Source of the DNA: Dipteris shenzhenensis
Taxonomy: Eukaryota; Polypodiophyta; Polypodiopsida; Gleicheniales
Length of the DNA: 64,000 nt
NCBI GenBank assembly: GCA_047967505.1
Contig: CM106540.1
Direction: 5' to 3' (one strand)
The stretch's first letter is position 1. The number at the start of each line of letters is the position of its first letter. Positions 24,690 through 35,394 of this stretch are shown here, piece by piece. The notes beneath the pieces are model-generated. The model did not search any database. It was not told the origin of the DNA and saw only the letters and a list, made by a program, of their open reading frames with translations. A program made the translations under genes and the position numbers.

Positions 24690-25110
24690 AATATGCACTG
24701 GATGTCACCCAAGGGTCAAGGCTTGCCAAGACAATAGGGAGTTAATGCAGATGGCACCTGGCAAGGGACTATCACATTGAGCAATAAGACAATGGGGAGT
24801 CAATGCACCCAAGGGGCAAGGCTTGGCAAGATAACTTGTGGGAGTTAATGCAGATGGCACCTGTATTTTGCACTGGATGTCACCCAAGGGTCAAGGCTTG
24901 GCAAGACAATAGGGAGTTAATGCAGATGGCACCTGGTAAGGGACTATCGCATTGAGCAATAAGACAATGGGGAGTCAATGCACCCAAGGGGCAAGGCTTG
25001 GCAAGACAAGTGGGAGTCAAATTATGCAAATGGCACCTGGCAAAGGGCTGTCGTGACATTGAGCAATAAGAAAATGGGGAGTCAAATTATGCAGATGGCA
25101 CGAATTGAGG
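24690..25110 (+). repeat. GC-richer tandem repeats downstream of transposase-like gene
   Basis: Units built from GGCAAGGCTTGGCAAGACAA, GGGAGTTAATGCAGATGGCA and GGGACTATCACATTGAGCAA, with a main period of 175 bp (24,694 to 24,869) and half-units of about 100 bp. Copy 2 has fewer units at 40,830-41,060. No coding frame. Confidence 0.75.
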
Positions 25111-25395
25111 CTCTTTAAGAGCAACAATTTAAATTGTAAACATATGTTCAATCTATATAATTTTGGATATAAAGACTCTAGCTGAGAGCAACGTCTCTCA
25201 ATGTAATCATATAATAATAGCTATAATTGCTATTATACCTCTTTGGTTCAATACAAAACTTGGGTCTTATGGCATCATGTCTTCTTTCTATTTATTAAAA
25301 GTTTTAAAAATTTTGTGCATATTGCCGAGTGACAATGTTATTTTCATGAAATATTTAAGTCTCCTTTCATGGATTTATAAATTTATCACATCAAT

Positions 25396-25757
25396 GAAAA
25401 ACGTCAAGGAAAAATATTAGAAATAATTAAATTAACAAATAACTTAGATATAGCTAGAATTTCTAATATAGGATTATTTCAAATTCTTGCATGTTGGTGC
25501 AAAAGTATAGATTGAAAAAACAATATTTTTATGTGAATATGATAGTGCCACAAAGTGAACTTTTGATTTGGGAAGGAAAAACGTCAAGGAAAAATATTAA
25601 AAATAATTAAATTAACAAATAACTTAGATATAGCTAGAATTTCTAATATAGGATTATTTCAAATTCTTGCATGTTGGTGCAAAAGTATAGATTGAAAAAA
25701 CAATATTTTTATGTGAATATGATAGTGCCACAAAGTGAACTTTTGATTTGGGAAGAA
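25396..25757 (+). repeat. 180-bp direct duplication near right end of copy 1
   Basis: The segment starting GAAAAACGTCAAGG is present twice exactly 180 bp apart (25,401 and 25,581), nearly identical. Copy 2 has it once (about 41,337-41,515), so the duplication is recent and specific to copy 1. AT-rich, no coding. Confidence 0.9.
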
Positions 25758-25861
25758 TATTTTCAGAAAGTAAAATTTTAATTTGGGAAGGATATTTTCA
25801 CAAAGTAAAGTTTTCATTTGGGAAGGATTTTTGGGCTTCGTCCAAAAACAACACAAAAAGG

Positions 25862-25880
25862 CCAAAATTAATGAAATAGG
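25862..25880 (+). other. Terminal motif of large unit copy 1
   Basis: CCAAAATTAATGAAATAGG. Homology between the two large-unit copies stops at or just after it. The same motif occurs at 41,619 (copy 2), inverted at 54,308, and without its last bases at 63,125. It is a candidate transposon terminus. Confidence 0.5.
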
Positions 25881-25881
25881 T

Positions 25882-26657
25882 GTTATGCATTTTAGGCAAA
25901 GCCAAGGCAGAGAACCTATGAAGAGTATCCATCATAAGATATATTGCATAGACCATTAAGTCATCTCCATAAATGCAAAGTGCAATGACACCCATGAGTT
26001 CCATAACTGAGTTCTATTTCTCAATAAGAGTCAATATACTGAAAACTTCTAGTCAAGGTCAAAAGCCCCAATTTTGTGTTGACTTGGTTAACATTTTCAA
26101 AACTAAAACTATCCAAAATAGCAACCAGAGATAGTAGCAACTTGGAGGATGAAATTTGCCAAGCAACAAGTAGCTTTGAGAGGCCTTTCTAGGTAGAAAG
26201 AAAGGTCTTGTACCAGAGATAATCCACTAGCAAGGAAATGCACAATGCCACGTCCGTTTGTCTGTGGAAGTGCACCATTCTCGGCTGGTTTTTCCCCAAT
26301 TTCTCCTTGAATACTAAAGCATTTGGGCTCAAATTTGAACTACATCTAGCTCATAGGGTCTCCAAGCTGTTGCTAGGAGGAATTGACAAAATATGACTCC
26401 AGCACCTAGAATTATGCAAAAGTTCTCCGATTGAAGAAGTTGTCGGCACGGGCGACTGGAGCAAGATTTCATTAATTTCTTGGATGTGGAGATTTGCCCT
26501 ACTAAGAGTATTCTACAGCTCAAAGCATTTTGAAAATGGTTGCCTACAGAGGGAGAACAAGCGCTCAGAGATTTTTCTCAAAAGAGAAAAAAATGGAGAA
26601 GAAATGTGTGAGGAAGAAGATGATGACGTGGCTAGAAATGGCTCAAGGAGGCTGAGT
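25882..26657. other. Unassigned sequence
   Basis: No recognisable gene. It follows the copy 1 terminus and precedes (to the right) a minus-strand primer site, so much of it may be the 5' leader of a minus-strand retrotransposon. Only short frames are present. Confidence 0.25.
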
Positions 26658-27740
26658 GGCTCTGATACCACATGTTGGAGCAAGCATGGAAGCATGATGG
26701 AGGTAGACAAGAGGTAGAGACAATGGCACAAGTATGAAGGCAATGAGCAATTGATTCATTCATAGAATGGAGTACATATCAGCAACTACCCATGAGTAGG
26801 TGGAATCTAGATCCACAATTATCTCAATCAAGAAGACCACCAATGTCTCCTAGAATCTCTCAATCAGACACCACACTCCTATATTCACTCAATCACACCT
26901 AGTGACTGACACATCATCAGTCACACCTAACTCAGGCACACCTACACACACACATGTGTTCACACACTCACTCATGTGATCACTCACAACCATAGACCTT
27001 GTAACCCTTGGTATGATCCATTACATCAATTTGTCCTTCACTATGGCAATAATGTGACTAGTAGTGGAGAGGCCTTTACAAAGTATTTTATAGCAATAAA
27101 TGTGGGAAATAGCCTAGAAGGCTTTACAAGGCTTAAATATTTGTACAAATGTAAGAAAATTAGCCAATAAAGCTTTACAATGAAATAAAATGCCCTCTAG
27201 TGATAAAGCTTCAATCTTCGTGATGACATGTAATCTGTCCATCCATTGATTTTCCCTCTAGTGATAAAGCTTCAATCTTCATGATGACATGTAATCTATC
27301 CATCCATTGATATTTGTGCATTGATACCCAACTGATGCAATCTACCCACTAAAAATTGTTCCACTGATATCCACTTATGCAGCCCACTGATACTCGTTAA
27401 ATAGTGAAAGGTCGAGATGGTCGGGTTTATTACAAGGTGCTTCATATGGCAATAAATGTAAAAACTAGCCTAGAAGGCTTTACAAGGTTTTTAATGACAA
27501 TAAATGAGCTTAAATATTTGTACAAATACAATAAAAATAACCAATAAATATTTACAATGAAATAAAATGACAACTATAATCATCAAGCTCCAATATGCCC
27601 CATGACATGTAATTTGTCCACTGATATATGTAATCTGTCTACTGATATCTGCTATCTGCTCATGCAATCTGCCTACTGATAAACTTCTTGGTAAATGGTA
27701 AAAGGTCTTATTTAATAGCATGTTATGAGTGTGAAACCGC
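26658..27740 (-). mobile_element. Probable copia-type 5' LTR with primer binding site, minus strand
   Basis: On the minus strand TGGTATCAGAGCC (26,658-26,670) is a good initiator tRNA-Met primer site. It follows, after two bases, an LTR-like end ...CTTGCTCCAACA (26,673). The LTR would extend rightwards to somewhere near 27,740; the far boundary is not resolved. It contains an imperfect internal duplication (about 27,040-27,340 versus 27,430-27,720) and a 61-bp duplication. No gag frame was recognised to its left. Confidence 0.4.
27190..27320 (+). repeat. 61-bp direct duplication
   Basis: CCCTCTAGTGATAAAGCTTC and the following bases up to CCATCCATTGAT occur twice, 61 bp apart (27,193 and 27,254), almost identical. 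It lies inside the probable minus-strand LTR. Confidence 0.8.
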
Positions 27741-28164
27741 ATGTGAGCGAAGGGACTGACAACGATTAGGAACTAGTTAGAAAAATTTGAGCATGGCTTC
27801 GATTGGCAACTTGGAGAATTGTCTCTCCTCTAAGGCAATCTAATCTATGCTAAACTATGCTAAACCAACCGTCGAAGCGAAGAAAAGCAATAAATAATTT
27901 CTTTTTCTGTGTTCATTTTAATGTGCTGGGGTTTAAGAGGCTTAAATATGCAAAAGAAGGGGCTTTGATGTAGAGGCTAAACCTGCATGTGAGAGAAATG
28001 AAGAACAAGTATCTAAAGAAAAGTTAACATTTTTCAATTTAAAAGATGAATATATATAAAAATATTATCTCACCTTTAAAACAAACCATAAATTCACTCT
28101 TTTATAAATTTTTAAAAGTATAATATAAAACATGTAAATATATAAAACTCTCTCTTTCCTCTGA
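27741..28164. other. Unassigned AT-rich sequence
   Basis: No frame and no repeat recognised. The left boundary of the copy 2 large unit probably lies here or in the following CT-rich block. Confidence 0.25.
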
Positions 28165-28513
28165 ATTTTCTCTCTCTCTCTCTCTCTCTCTCGACTCCTA
28201 ATTCTCTATGTAGCCATAGTCAAGACACCTCTTTCTCTCTCTTTATCTCTCTCTCTCTCTTACAACTCTTATGTCTTTCCCTCTCTGTCCTCATCCCACT
28301 CATTCTCTCTCTTAGTTTATCTCAAGTCTCTCTTTCTCTCCCTCCCATGGCCGCTAGGATTTATCATTCTCTCTCTTTATCTCTCTCTCTCTCTCTCCAC
28401 CTCTCTCTCTAGAGATTTATTATTCTCTCTCTTGATCTCTCTCTAGGATTTGTAATTTTCTCTCTCTCTCCTCTTCTCTCTCTACCTAGGATTTATCATT
28501 CTCTCTCTTCATT

Positions 28514-28553
<40 letters not shown>

Positions 28554-28960
28554 TCTCTACCTCCCTCCCTCTATCCTCTTGGCTGCTAGGATTTGTCATT
28601 CTTTCCCTCTCTATGTCTCTCTCTCTCTCTCTCTGAATTCTCTCTCTTAAATCTCTCCCTGCCTTCCTCCCTCCATCCCTCCCTCTCTCCCTTTCTCTAT
28701 CTCCTCTGTCCCTCTTCTCACTCTTAATCTCTCTTTCTCTCCCTCCCCTCTTCTCTCTCATTTCTCATTCTCTCTCTCTCCCTCCCTCCCTCCCTCCCTC
28801 CCTTGGCAGCCACGGCCGTGAGAAGTCTCATTCTCTCTCTCTCTCTACCTCCCTCTCTTGGCAGCCACGATCGCTAGAAGTTTCATTCTCTCTCTCCCTC
28901 TCTCTCTTTCTCTCTCTCTCCCTCTCTCTCTCCCTAAGTCTCGCTCCTCTCTTCTCTCTC

Positions 28961-29007
<47 letters not shown>

Positions 29008-30605
29008 CCGCCCTCCCTACTCTCTCCCTCCCTCTGGCAGCCACGGTCGCCAGAAGTTTCATTCCCTCTCTCTCCCTCTCTCTCTTTCTCTCTCTCTCCC
29101 TCTCTCTCCCTCTCTCTCTTTCTCTCTCCCTAAGTCTCCCTCCTCTCTTCTCTCTCTCTCTCTCCCTCTCCCTCCCTACTCTCTCCCTCCTTCTAGCAGC
29201 CACGGCCGCCAGGACACCCTCTTCTCTCTCTTAATCTCTCTCTACTTGTCTCTGCTCTCTCTTTCTTTCCCTCCTACTCTTCTCTCTCATTTAAGGAGCC
29301 CCTCTTCTCTCTCTAAATCTCTTGTCTCTCTCCCTCTCTCTCTTTCTCTCCCTCCCTACTCTTCTCTCTCATTTCTCATTCTCTCTCTCCCTTTAGCGGC
29401 CACGGCTGCCAAGAGCCCCTCTTCTCTCTCTTAATTTCTCTCTTTCCCTCTCTCCTCTCTGCCAGAAGTTTCATTCTCTTAAACTTCTCTCTCTCTCCCT
29501 CTCTCTCCCTCTCCCTCTCTCTCCCTCTCTCTCTTTCTCTCTCTCTCCCTTTCTCTCTCCCTCAGTCTCCCTCCTCTCTTCTCTCTCATTTTTCTCTCTC
29601 TCTCTCTCTCTCCCTCTCCCTCCCTCTAGTAGCCACGGCTGCTAGGAGACCCTCTTCTCTCTCTCTCTCTCTCCCTCCCCTCCCTCCCACCTCCCCCTAC
29701 CCTCGCTCCCTCCCCTCCCTCCTCTCTCTCTCCCTCCCCTCCCTCCCCTCCCTCTCGCCTCCCCCTACCCTCGCTCCCTCCCCTCCCTCCTCTCTCTCTC
29801 TCTCCCTCCCCTCCCTCTCACCTTGGCGACCATGGCTGCCAGGAACCCCTACTCTAGCCTCCCCCCCTCCTGCCTCCCCCTACCTCGCTGCCCCCGCTCC
29901 CCCCTCCTGCCTCCCCCTACCCCCGCTCCCCCTCCCGCCTCCCCCTACCCCCGCTCTCTACCCCCACTGCCTCCTACCCCACCTCCCCCCCTCCCTACCC
30001 CCGCTCCCCCCTCGCACCTCCCCCTACCCCGCTGCCCCCTACCCCGCCTCCCCCCCCTCTCGCCTCCCTCCCTCCCCCTACCCCATGCCCTCGCTCCCCC
30101 CTCCTGCCTCCCCCTACCCCTGCTCCCTACCCGGCCTCCCCCCCTCCCGCCTCCCCCTACCCCTGCTCCCTACCCCGCTGCCCCCTACCTCGCCTCCCCC
30201 CCTCCCTACCCCTGCTCCCCCCTCTCGCCTCCCCCTACCCCGCCGCCCCTACCCCTGCTCCTCCCTCCTACCTCCCTACCCTGCCGCCCACCCTCCCGCC
30301 TCCCCCTACCTCTGCTCCCTACCCTGCGTCCCCCCCTCCCTACCCCGCTCCCCCCTCCCTCTTATGCCACTCTCTCCCTGCTCCCTCCCTCCCTCCCTCT
30401 TCCTCCCTCCCTCCCCTCTTCCGTCGCTCCTCCCTCCCTCCTTTCCTCCCTCTCTCTCCCCCCTCCACTTCCCTCTTCCTCCTCCCTCTCTCTCCCCCCT
30501 CCACTTCCCTCTTCCTCCTGGAGGCCGCGGCCTCCAAGGCTTCTCTCCTTCTCTCTAAAATTTCTCTCTCTCTAGTTCCTCTCACTCTTTCTTTCTCTCT
30601 CTCTT
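28165..30605 (+). repeat. CT-rich pyrimidine block with GC palindromes (copy 2)
   Basis: The first 1.5 kb is mostly (CT)n with stretches of CTCCCT. From about 29,650 it turns into CCCCTACC and CTCCC units. It is punctuated by palindromes such as GCAGCCACGGCCGTGAG (28,806), AGCCACGGTCGCCAGAAG (29,039), AGCCACGGCCGCCAGG (29,199), CGGCCACGGCTGCC (29,397) and GGAGGCCGCGGCCTCC (30,521). This is the same architecture as 8,720-10,670 at the same place in the large unit, but expanded from different subunits. The encoded Pro-rich or Arg/Glu-rich frames are compositional. Confidence 0.9.
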
Positions 30606-30637
30606 CAAATTTTTAAAAAAAAATCTAGATAAAGAAT

Positions 30638-30882
30638 CTCGGGGGGGTCAGTCATCATATGTAACCCTATCACGTGAGTTCAACAGAAGGATATTTTAAT
30701 ATCTAACTTTTACAAAAATTAATTTACATAAGGGAGTATTTAAATTGATTTTGGGAAAAATTTACAGATTTATATAGAAAAAGGGTACATTTTATTAATG
30801 GAAAAATTACAGATAAGGGATTTTACAAATAGGCCTTGAACGCACATGATATTGAGGGTTTATACATAGTGACCCCCCCGAG
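30638..30882 (+). mobile_element. MITE, 245 bp, 13-bp terminal inverted repeats, 8-bp target duplication
   Basis: Starts CTCGGGGGGGTCA and ends with the exact reverse complement TGACCCCCCCGAG. It is flanked on both sides by TAAAGAAT (30,630-30,637 and 30,883-30,890). Copy 1 has the empty site (TCTAGAAAAAAAATTAATC at about 10,701). No coding capacity. An 8-bp duplication fits hAT or P-like transposases, but the terminal sequence is not one I recognise for either. Confidence 0.92.
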
Positions 30883-32141
30883 TAAAGAATTAATCAAAAA
30901 AATTTACAAGTACCTGGAAAAAGTTTGTAAGTTTGCTCTTTCTTGCTTTCTTGCTCTTCCTTCCTTGCTTTCTTGCTTCAATGAATGAAATGAGGGGAGA
31001 ATGAATGAAGAAGGAAGACTATATATAAGAAAAACTAGGTTTTCCTCCTCCTCTCCTATTGGCTTTCCATTCCTCCCCTCTCTCCTATTGGCTTTTCATT
31101 CCTCCCCTCTCCCATTGGCTCGCATTACTCCCCCTCTCCCATTGGACCCCCATCCCTCATCCCAATCTTCCATTGGCCCTCCCCCCATCCATTTCTTCTT
31201 CCTCCCCCATTGCCACCACTCCCATCCCACATTTCCACGACGTCCCATACTCCTCCCATTTCCCAAAATCCCATATTTCCCCATCTCACCCTGTTGAGAT
31301 ATCGAGCTCCACTCGCGATATGCAAGGGTGACCGTTGTGCATTTATGTCACCAACTTGTTAGCTGCAGACGCGGTTGGTACACCGCCCACGAATAATAGC
31401 TGGATGACAGCTATCCTTATCTACTCTACTTCGTGGCTCAGTTAGTATGCCACCTTAGTTGAGTTTGGTTTGAGACCCACATATAGGGTTCTTCTATTTC
31501 TTTGTACTTGAGTTCTTTTGGATTTCACAACTAAGAAGAGGAAAACTATTTTTAGCCTCCACCTGTGTGTGTATTCCCCCATTGTGCATGTGAGAAAGCT
31601 GCAAGTGAGACTCCTTCCCTCTCTCCCACTATCTTCTCAGAGCCTTGTTTGTGGTAAGGAGCTCAAGAAAGCAAACCAAGTTCGCGGTGTCCTGGTAAGA
31701 GGACCAGTGTTACTTTCCTATTTCGAGTTTGGGAGCATCTCTGCAGGTAGCACAGCTAGAAGTGCAAGAGTGCACTGCTTAGATTGAGACACCCTTCGCG
31801 GTGTGGCGAGAGTGCAGTATATGTTGCGGGGCCATTTCGGGGCCATTTCGGGGCCCGTTTTGAAGGCAGAAGTTCTTCGCAGGCACTCTGAAAAAGGCCC
31901 TGTTTTTACTGTGCGGCCACTGCTCGACTAGTCGGTGAAAAGTTGTCGCAGAAATTGCATCGTATGCCTGTGTGTAGAGATATTGGGAGTTACAGAATCA
32001 TGCTTATTGCCTGTTGATGCAAAATCATCACTAGGAAGTGGTTGCATGGTCTAATACCACTTTCGTCAGTTTTGCAGATCTACCCATGTGAGGCAAAAGC
32101 TGTGTTTTTCGCAGTGACAGAATATTTTGTAGTGTTCTGTA

Positions 32142-32744
32142 ATGGCGTCTGATTCTCTTTCATAGATTGTTACAGAAAAGCTTGACAAGAACAACTTCCA
32201 GGCATGGAAGTTTAGAATGATGAATTTCCTTATGGGAAAATGCTATTAGGAGTTCATTACAGGAAATGAAGAAGAACCAGTTCTTCCTAATGTTCCCAAT
32301 CAACAGAAAATGCAGGCATTTAAAGGATGGCATGAGAGAGCCAGAAAAGTTATGTACTGGCTGTCTATCAATATTTCGGATTCTATGATTGTGCATATTC
32401 AGGATGCAAGTATGCCAAAGGAGGCATGGGATACTTTGGCAAAAATGTACAGCACAAATACGCAAGCCAGGAAAATGCAGCTCAAACAGGAGTTGCATAA
32501 TGTGCAGAGAGAAAATTTGAGCATAAATGACTACCACATGAAGGTGAAGAAAATTGCAGATGCACTTGCTTCCATTGGGTCGCCAGTGGAAGATGATGAT
32601 CTAGTTTCTGTGACCTTGAATGGTCTAGGAAAGGATTATGCACAGTTCCGGACATCCATTGCTGTCCGTGAAAAATTTCCTGATTTTGAAGAGTTGTTTG
32701 CTGGTCACTCTTATGTGGATGGTAAATCCAGTGGCTCAGAATAG
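32142..32744 (+). pseudogene. copia gag N-terminal part (element A)
   Basis: Capsid-like gag of the copia UBN2 type: KLDKNNFQAWKFRMMNF, GWHERARKVMYWLS, KEAWDTLAKMY, SVTLNGLGKDYAQFRTS. Stops are TAG at codon 8 (32,163), TAG in place of Trp (about 32,247) and TAG at 32,742. Coding homology to gag ends near 32,700, where the frame jumps to GHSYVDG, a segment that in element B lies downstream of integrase. The zinc knuckle is lost. Confidence 0.85.
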
Positions 32745-34470
32745 AGCATTGATGATGAGTTGGGTATTCCTTCTGTTGTTACACCTAGAGTAAGGAAGAC
32801 CAGGGATGTTTTGAGAGCACCTGGAAGTGAGCCTATTTTGCACAGGTCAACCAGAGCTAGGTATCCTATGGATAGGCTGAAATATGATGGATTTACAACC
32901 ATTCACTATGCCTATATGGTCAAAGTGATAGAGGAACCAGAACCCACTTCTTTTGAGCAAGCCATGGGAAATGAAAAATGGGAGAAGGCCATGGATGAAG
33001 AAATGGATGCCTTGGAAGCAAACGCTACATGGGAATTGGTGCCTTTGCCTAAAGACAAGAATGCAATTGGCTGTAAGTGGGTTTGTAAGATCAAGCACAA
33101 TGCAGATGGTTCTGTGAATAGATACAAGGCAAGATAAGTTGTCAAGGGGTATGCACAGACATATGGCATTGATTATGAAGAAACATTCAGTTCGGTTGCA
33201 AGGATGGCAACTATAAGAGCAGTCATTGCTATGGCTGCATCACAGGGATGGTCTTTACATCAGATGGATGTAAAGAATGCCTTCTTGCATGGTGATTTGC
33301 AAGAAGAGGTCTTTATGGAGCAGCCAGCAGGTTATGTTCATGCTATTCATCGTGAGTTTGTTTGCAGGTTGAAGAAAGCCTTGTATGGCCTGAAGCAAGC
33401 ACCTAGAGCATGGTCTGACAAGATAGGACAGTATCTTGTCACTATTGGCTTTCAAATTTTCAAGGTAGATTTCTCACTCTATGTGAGAAAAACAGAGAAA
33501 GGGATTATGCTGCTTGTCATTTATGTTGATGATTTGATCATCACAGGTGATAGTGATGAAGATATCCTTCATGTGAAAATGCTATTGAAGCAAAAGTTTG
33601 AGATGAAGGATTTGGGAGAGCTGCGTTATTTCTTGGGCATTGAGGTGATTAGATCACCAAGTGGGATACAGCTCTTGCAGAGGCAGTATGGATTGGACAT
33701 GCTGTCCAAATATGGGATGACAGGCTGTAAACCTATTTCAGTTCCTTTGGAGAAGAATTTGAAGCTGAGCACAGATGCAGGTGAGCTTCTGGAAGACCCT
33801 ACTATGTACAGACGCATAGTAGGAAGTTATATTTATATGACTATTACTAGGCCAGATTTAAGCTATGCTGTTGGATTGGTAAGTCAGTTTATGCAGGCTC
33901 CAAGGAAACCACATTTGAATGCGGCTAGAGGCATACTCAGGTATGTGAAGTCCACATTGCAGTATGGACTATTTTATGAGGCTGGGGTTCAGATACAGTT
34001 GCATGGATACACTGATGCTGATTGGGTTGGTAGTATTTCTGATAGACGATCTACTAGTGGATATGTGTTCTCTTTTGGGAGTGCTACAGTCACTTGGAGC
34101 AGCAAGAAACAGCCTACAGTTGCCTTGTTGAGCACAGAGGCTAAGTACAGGGGTGGAGCAATGGCTGCATGTGAGGTAGCTTGGTTGCATAAGCTACTCT
34201 ATGATATGCATCAATCTACAGATGGGCCAGTTGTCATTTATTGTGACAACATGAGTAGTATACACTTGGCAAATAACCCAGTCTATCATTCTAGAACAAA
34301 GCACATTGAGGTGCATTATCACTATGTGCAGGAGAAGGTTTTACTAGGTCTTATTGATCTAGTTTATATTAGCACAGAGGATCAGGTAGCTGACATATTC
34401 ACGAAGGCATTGGGTGCAGAGAAGTTGCGCAAGTTCAGAGACTTGCTTGGTGTGCAAGAATTGGGATTGA
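32745..34470 (+). pseudogene. copia reverse transcriptase and RNase H (element A)
   Basis: Continues in frame from the deletion junction. RT begins about 32,930 (EKWEKAMDEEMDALE), with KARLVAKGYAQ-type sequence broken by TAA at 33,135. Then QMDVKNAFLHGDL, YGLKQAPRAW and the intact catalytic YVDD (about 33,525). RNase H follows: GYTDADW, SSKKQPTVALLSTEAKY, YCDNMSSIHLANNP, HIEVHYHYV and VADIFTKALG near the end. The polypurine tract GCTCGAGGGGGAG (34,471-34,483) precedes the 3' LTR. The best-preserved copia RT in the window. Confidence 0.92.
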
Positions 34471-35394
34471 GCTCGAGGGGGAGTGTTGAGATATCGAGCT
34501 CCACTCGCGATATGCCAGGGTGACCGTTGTGCATTTATGTCACCGACTTGTTAGCTGCAGACGCGGTTGGTACACCGCCCACAAATAATAGCTAGATGAC
34601 AGCTATCCTTATCTACTCTAGTTCGTGGCTCAATTAGTATGCCACCTTATTTAGTTGAGTTTGGTTTGTGACCCACATATAGGGTTCTTCTATTTCTTTG
34701 TACTTGAGTTCTTTTGGCTTTCACAACTAAGAAGAGGAAAACTATTTTCAGCCTCCACCTATGTGTGTATTCCCCCATTGTGCATGTGAGAAAGCCGCAA
34801 GTGAGACTCCTTCCCTCTCTCCCACTATCTTCACACACCCTCCTCTTTTTCATCCCCTATTAACTCCCCTCACTCATTTCACTCCCTTATTATCCTACTC
34901 CCCTATTACCTCCCCCGCTCCCATTCCATTCCTCCCTCCCCACTCTCACTTCCACTTCCCACTACTCACTTGCCATTTGCAAACTATTAATATATTATTA
35001 TACTATTTTTTATACTTATTATCATACACCCCTATTACCTCCCCTCTCCCATTCCACTCCTCCCTCCTCACTCCCACTTCCACTTCCCATTACTCACTTG
35101 CTATACACATTTGCAAACTATTAATATATTATTATACAATTTTTTATACTATTTGCAAACTTACATGGGGGCAAAATCACAGGTGTCAAAGCGATCCTAT
35201 CGTGGTCATACAACAATTGTGCTTTTATTCAAGGGTGTATTTATCCTCATCAACAAGCTTATTTCAGCTTTTATTTTGACACAATACTCAAGGTATGAAG
35301 TGCATAATTTGTGCACTAGGTGTTTACTTTGTTGCATCAAAATTGTTTGCCACACACACACACATATACACATACCGAGAATTTGATAATATTA

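Larger units (their letters stand above)
10625..25881 (+). mobile_element. Large repeated unit, copy 1 (satellite-carrying, transposase-like gene)
   Basis: Homology with 30,570-41,637 starts at the CT-rich end of the pyrimidine block (CTCTCTAGTTCCTCT) and continues through leader, satellite, gene, downstream repeats and terminal motif, in the same order and orientation. The pyrimidine block at 8,720 probably belongs to it, since copy 2 has an analogous block in the same place. The two copies lie in different flanking DNA. The right end coincides with the motif CCAAAATTAATGAAATAGG. No matching left terminal repeat or target duplication was found, so 'mobile' is inference from multiple copies, the transposase-like gene and the sharp right end. 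Confidence 0.65.
31292..34835 (+). mobile_element. Ty1/copia family 1, element A, inserted in large unit copy 2
   Basis: 5' LTR 31,292 to about 31,637, 3' LTR 34,484-34,835 (352 bp, TGTTGAGATATCG to TCTTCACA). The target duplication CACCC lies at 31,287-31,291 and 34,836-34,840. The empty site is seen in copy 1 at about 11,127 (CTCACCCTCCTC). The LTRs differ by roughly ten changes, so insertion was not very recent. The 5' LTR/primer-site junction has lost about 8 bp (ACATGGTA), leaving only TCAGAGC of the primer site. The coding region lacks part of gag, protease and integrase. Confidence 0.95.

Noticed and set aside
24690-25110. Structured RNA gene in the GC-richer repeats
   Set aside because: No convincing stable fold or RNA-gene signature could be assigned by eye; tandem repetition is sufficient explanation.
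28486-29203. Arg/Glu-rich minus-strand frames (RERERER) as nuclear proteins
   Set aside because: Translation of (CT)n simple repeat.
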